Source of the DNA: Candidatus Nitrosopumilus sp.
GTDB taxonomy: Archaea; Thermoproteota; Nitrososphaeria; Nitrososphaerales; Nitrosopumilaceae
Direction: 5' to 3'
DNA: 34,937 bases
Assembly: GCA_003331425.1 (NCBI GenBank)
Contig: QOOS01000012.1
Location: 1 to 34,937, forward strand
This document shows, in pieces, positions 33,365 through 34,937 of the stretch; position 1 is the first letter of the stretch; the number at the start of each line of letters is the position of its first letter. The position numbers were made by a program, and so were the translations under genes. Below the pieces are notes generated by a model. It had not been told where the DNA came from. It did not search any database and worked only from the letters and a program-made list of their open reading frames with translations.

Positions 33365-33510
33365 AGCAATGTAAATTATGTGGTAGTCCATTAGGAAAAG
33401 AACCAACAAGAGAGGAATTAGACAAACATTGGAAAAAACATCATAGTTGGCATTGGGAATCAAATAAAGAAAAAACTCCAGAGGACGCCTTATTGAAAAA
33501 TAAATCATAA
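33361..33510 (+). CDS. Cys/His finger microprotein (49 aa)
   Basis: MKQCKLCGSPLG gives a CxxC knuckle, and HWKKHHSWHW provides His 23, 27, 28 and 31. Together they look like a CxxC...HxxxH zinc finger with extra His. The C-terminal tail is polar. The start overlaps the preceding stop, so it is translated from the same transcript. Confidence 0.5.
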   Translation: MKQCKLCGSPLGKEPTREELDKHWKKHHSWHWESNKEKTPEDALLKNKS

Positions 33511-33614
33511 AAATAGAAAATATTTTCTAGTGCTAAAAGTAAATTCAATACAAATCAGACATTTATTTTCTCAAACTAGAATAAATCATACGATTATTTT
33601 TTATACTTCTAAAA

Positions 33615-34310
33615 GTGTTTTTTGTTAATTTGATTTCAATAAAAATAACAGCCTTACTAGTAATAATGGGATTAATTGCAACTGTAGGAATATCACCATC
33701 ATATGCATATTGGGATAAAACAGAATATCCTGCAATTCAAGGTACAATTCCTTTAGAAAATGAAGAAGTAGATTCTAGTCTTGCTCAAATTACTTTAGTT
33801 GATGCAATGACAATTGCTGAAAATGAAATTTCAGATAGTAAAAGTATGTACGGAAAGCTTGTATCAATTAACGGATATTTAGTGTACAAAATTGTAGTAT
33901 CAAATGATGATCATGACTACAAAAAATTATTAGTTGATGCAGGAAGTGGAGAAGTTCTTTACGTAACAGATTCAAAGAAACAAGATTCTAACAAAAAGAA
34001 AAGGTATAATGAAAATAGACATGATAAAAAAATGAAGGATTACTTTAAGGGAATGACTCCTGAACAAATTGCTGAAAAGAAAAAGCAATTTAAAGAAATG
34101 GGTGAAGCATGGAAATCACTATCAATTCAAGATAAAGCATCAATGATTATGCATTTTATGCAAATGAAGTTGCAATGGGATATGATGTCAGAAGAAGATA
34201 AACAGAAACAAAAAGAAGAAATGAAAGAAAAGTGGAAAGGACTTCTAACACTAACACCAGAAGAGAAAAAGCAGAAACTTGAAGAATATGCTCAGACAAT
34301 TAAATCATAA
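33615..34310 (+). CDS. Exported PepSY-domain protein with charged helical tail
   Basis: A GTG start gives an N-terminal signal sequence (about 5-30, ending SPSYA-YW). Residues about 58-117 form a PepSY domain (TLVDAMTIAENEI ... YLVYKIVV ... LLVDAGSGEVLYV), a fold often found in secreted regulators of peptidases. The C-terminal half is Lys/Glu/Met-rich and helical, with two LTPEEK-like segments. A TATA-like stretch (around 33597-33605) lies shortly upstream. Acts outside the membrane; function unproven. Confidence 0.75.
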   Translation: MFFVNLISIKITALLVIMGLIATVGISPSYAYWDKTEYPAIQGTIPLENEEVDSSLAQITLVDAMTIAENEISDSKSMYGKLVSINGYLVYKIVVSNDDHDYKKLLVDAGSGEVLYVTDSKKQDSNKKKRYNENRHDKKMKDYFKGMTPEQIAEKKKQFKEMGEAWKSLSIQDKASMIMHFMQMKLQWDMMSEEDKQKQKEEMKEKWKGLLTLTPEEKKQKLEEYAQTIKS

Positions 34311-34325
34311 AAAATATTTTAATTA

Positions 34326-34937
34326 CTAATTATTTTTAGAAGCATCTAAATATTTTTGAACTTCTTCAACATCCTTATCACCTCTACCAGAAAGTGTTAC
34401 AACTATGGATTCAGAAGGTTTAGATTTTCTGGCAACTTTCATAGCTTCAGAAATAGCATGAGACGATTCCAATGCAGGTATAATTCCTTCAGTTTGGGTT
34501 AAAATCAAAAATGCATCTAAAACTTCTTTGTCAGTGGATGAATGGTATTTTACACGTTTTGTGTCTTTATAGTAGGCATGTTCTGGCCCAACACCAGGAT
34601 AATCTAATCCTGCAGAAATACTATGAGTTTCTGTAATTTGACCTTCACTATCTTGAAGCAAATATGTCATCATTCCATGTAAAACACCCTTACTTCCTGC
34701 AGATAAAGTGGCTGAATGTAATTTGGATTTTAGCCCCATACCAGCAGCTTCAACACCAATAATTTCAGCACTTGTGTCAACTAAAGGATAGAATGTTCCA
34801 ATGGCGTTAGAACCTCCACCAACACATGCAATTACAGTATCAGGTTCTTTGTTATTGATTTTTTTCATCTGAGATTTGATTTCATTTCCAATAACACTTT
34901 GAAAATCTCTGACCATAACAGGATATGGATGAGGACC
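34326..34937 (-). CDS. trpB: Tryptophan synthase beta subunit, C-terminal half (cut by window edge)
   Basis: The frame runs off the right end of the window, with [17 protein letters not shown] as its first residues. The PLP-phosphate loop GGGSNAIG and the conserved [10 protein letters not shown] and [13 protein letters not shown] segments are present, as is SGRGDKD near the end. The PLP lysine lies outside the window. TrpB joins indole and serine to make tryptophan. Confidence 0.95.
   Translation of the reverse strand, partial: GPHPYPVMVRDFQSVIGNEIKSQMKKINNKEPDTVIACVGGGSNAIGTFYPLVDTSAEIIGVEAAGMGLKSKLHSATLSAGSKGVLHGMMTYLLQDSEGQITETHSISAGLDYPGVGPEHAYYKDTKRVKYHSSTDKEVLDAFLILTQTEGIIPALESSHAISEAMKVARKSKPSESIVVTLSGRGDKDVEEVQKYLDASKNN

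Noticed and set aside
33560-33583. Weak fourth operator before the PepSY gene
   Set aside because: TAGAAT is present but the left arm is too different to count.

Overview
The window is AT-rich archaeal DNA (about one third G+C by eye), densely packed, with short intergenic gaps and TATA-like boxes about 25-30 nt before many starts. The gene set is archaeal: aRF1, archaeal AspRS, PurP, an XPD/Rad3 helicase and an archaeal-type ornithine cyclodeaminase. Together with GatCAB, CbtAB and an acyl-CoA synthetase of the kind used in hydroxypropionate/hydroxybutyrate carbon fixation, this suggests a Nitrosopumilus-like ammonia-oxidising thaumarchaeon (Nitrososphaerota). No amo gene or rRNA is present, so the taxonomy is inferred.

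Layout. 1-4.5 kb: ornithine cyclodeaminase (cut by the left edge), a secreted propeller protein, an aminotransferase and a 50-residue protein. 4.5-9.9 kb: an AMP-forming acyl-CoA synthetase, then a minus-strand operon gatC-gatA-gatB-small ORF. 9.9-10.2 kb: no protein gene, but two structured elements, the first with a plus-strand TATA box. 10.2-14.1 kb: AhpD-like protein, Nramp-like transporter, a hypothetical and aspS. AspRS and GatCAB together suit tRNA-dependent Asn/Gln synthesis. 14.2-16.7 kb: hypotheticals, microproteins, a second promoter-associated hairpin and a rhodanese. 16.8-18.1 kb: purP and a small membrane protein.

18-22.6 kb is a transport and regulation block on the minus strand: cbtB-cbtA (predicted cobalt uptake), two tandem paralogous winged-helix regulators and phnD-phnC-phnE (phosphonate/phosphite-type ABC importer). 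A palindrome of the form ATTCT(A/C)-N6-TAGAAT lies just upstream of a TATA-like box before the regulator pair and before phnD. A third copy occurs 9 kb away before a 39-residue C2H2 zinc-finger gene. I regard this as the most interesting signal: a small regulon linking the twin regulators, the importer and a mini zinc finger.

22.7-31 kb: DsbA-like protein, aRF1, HIT hydrolase, a His-rich membrane protein, several Cys/His microproteins, ilvD, an XPD-family helicase and a degenerate GIY-YIG protein. 31-34.9 kb: a DUF922-type putative metallopeptidase, a long stem-loop RNA candidate, a run of small zinc-binding-type proteins, a PepSY protein and the C-terminal half of TrpB (cut by the right edge).

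Two genes (phnE and the helicase) have clear family N-termini extending upstream of any ATG/GTG/TTG in frame, which points to unusual starts or to indels. All functional calls rest on reading motifs by eye; no database search was run.
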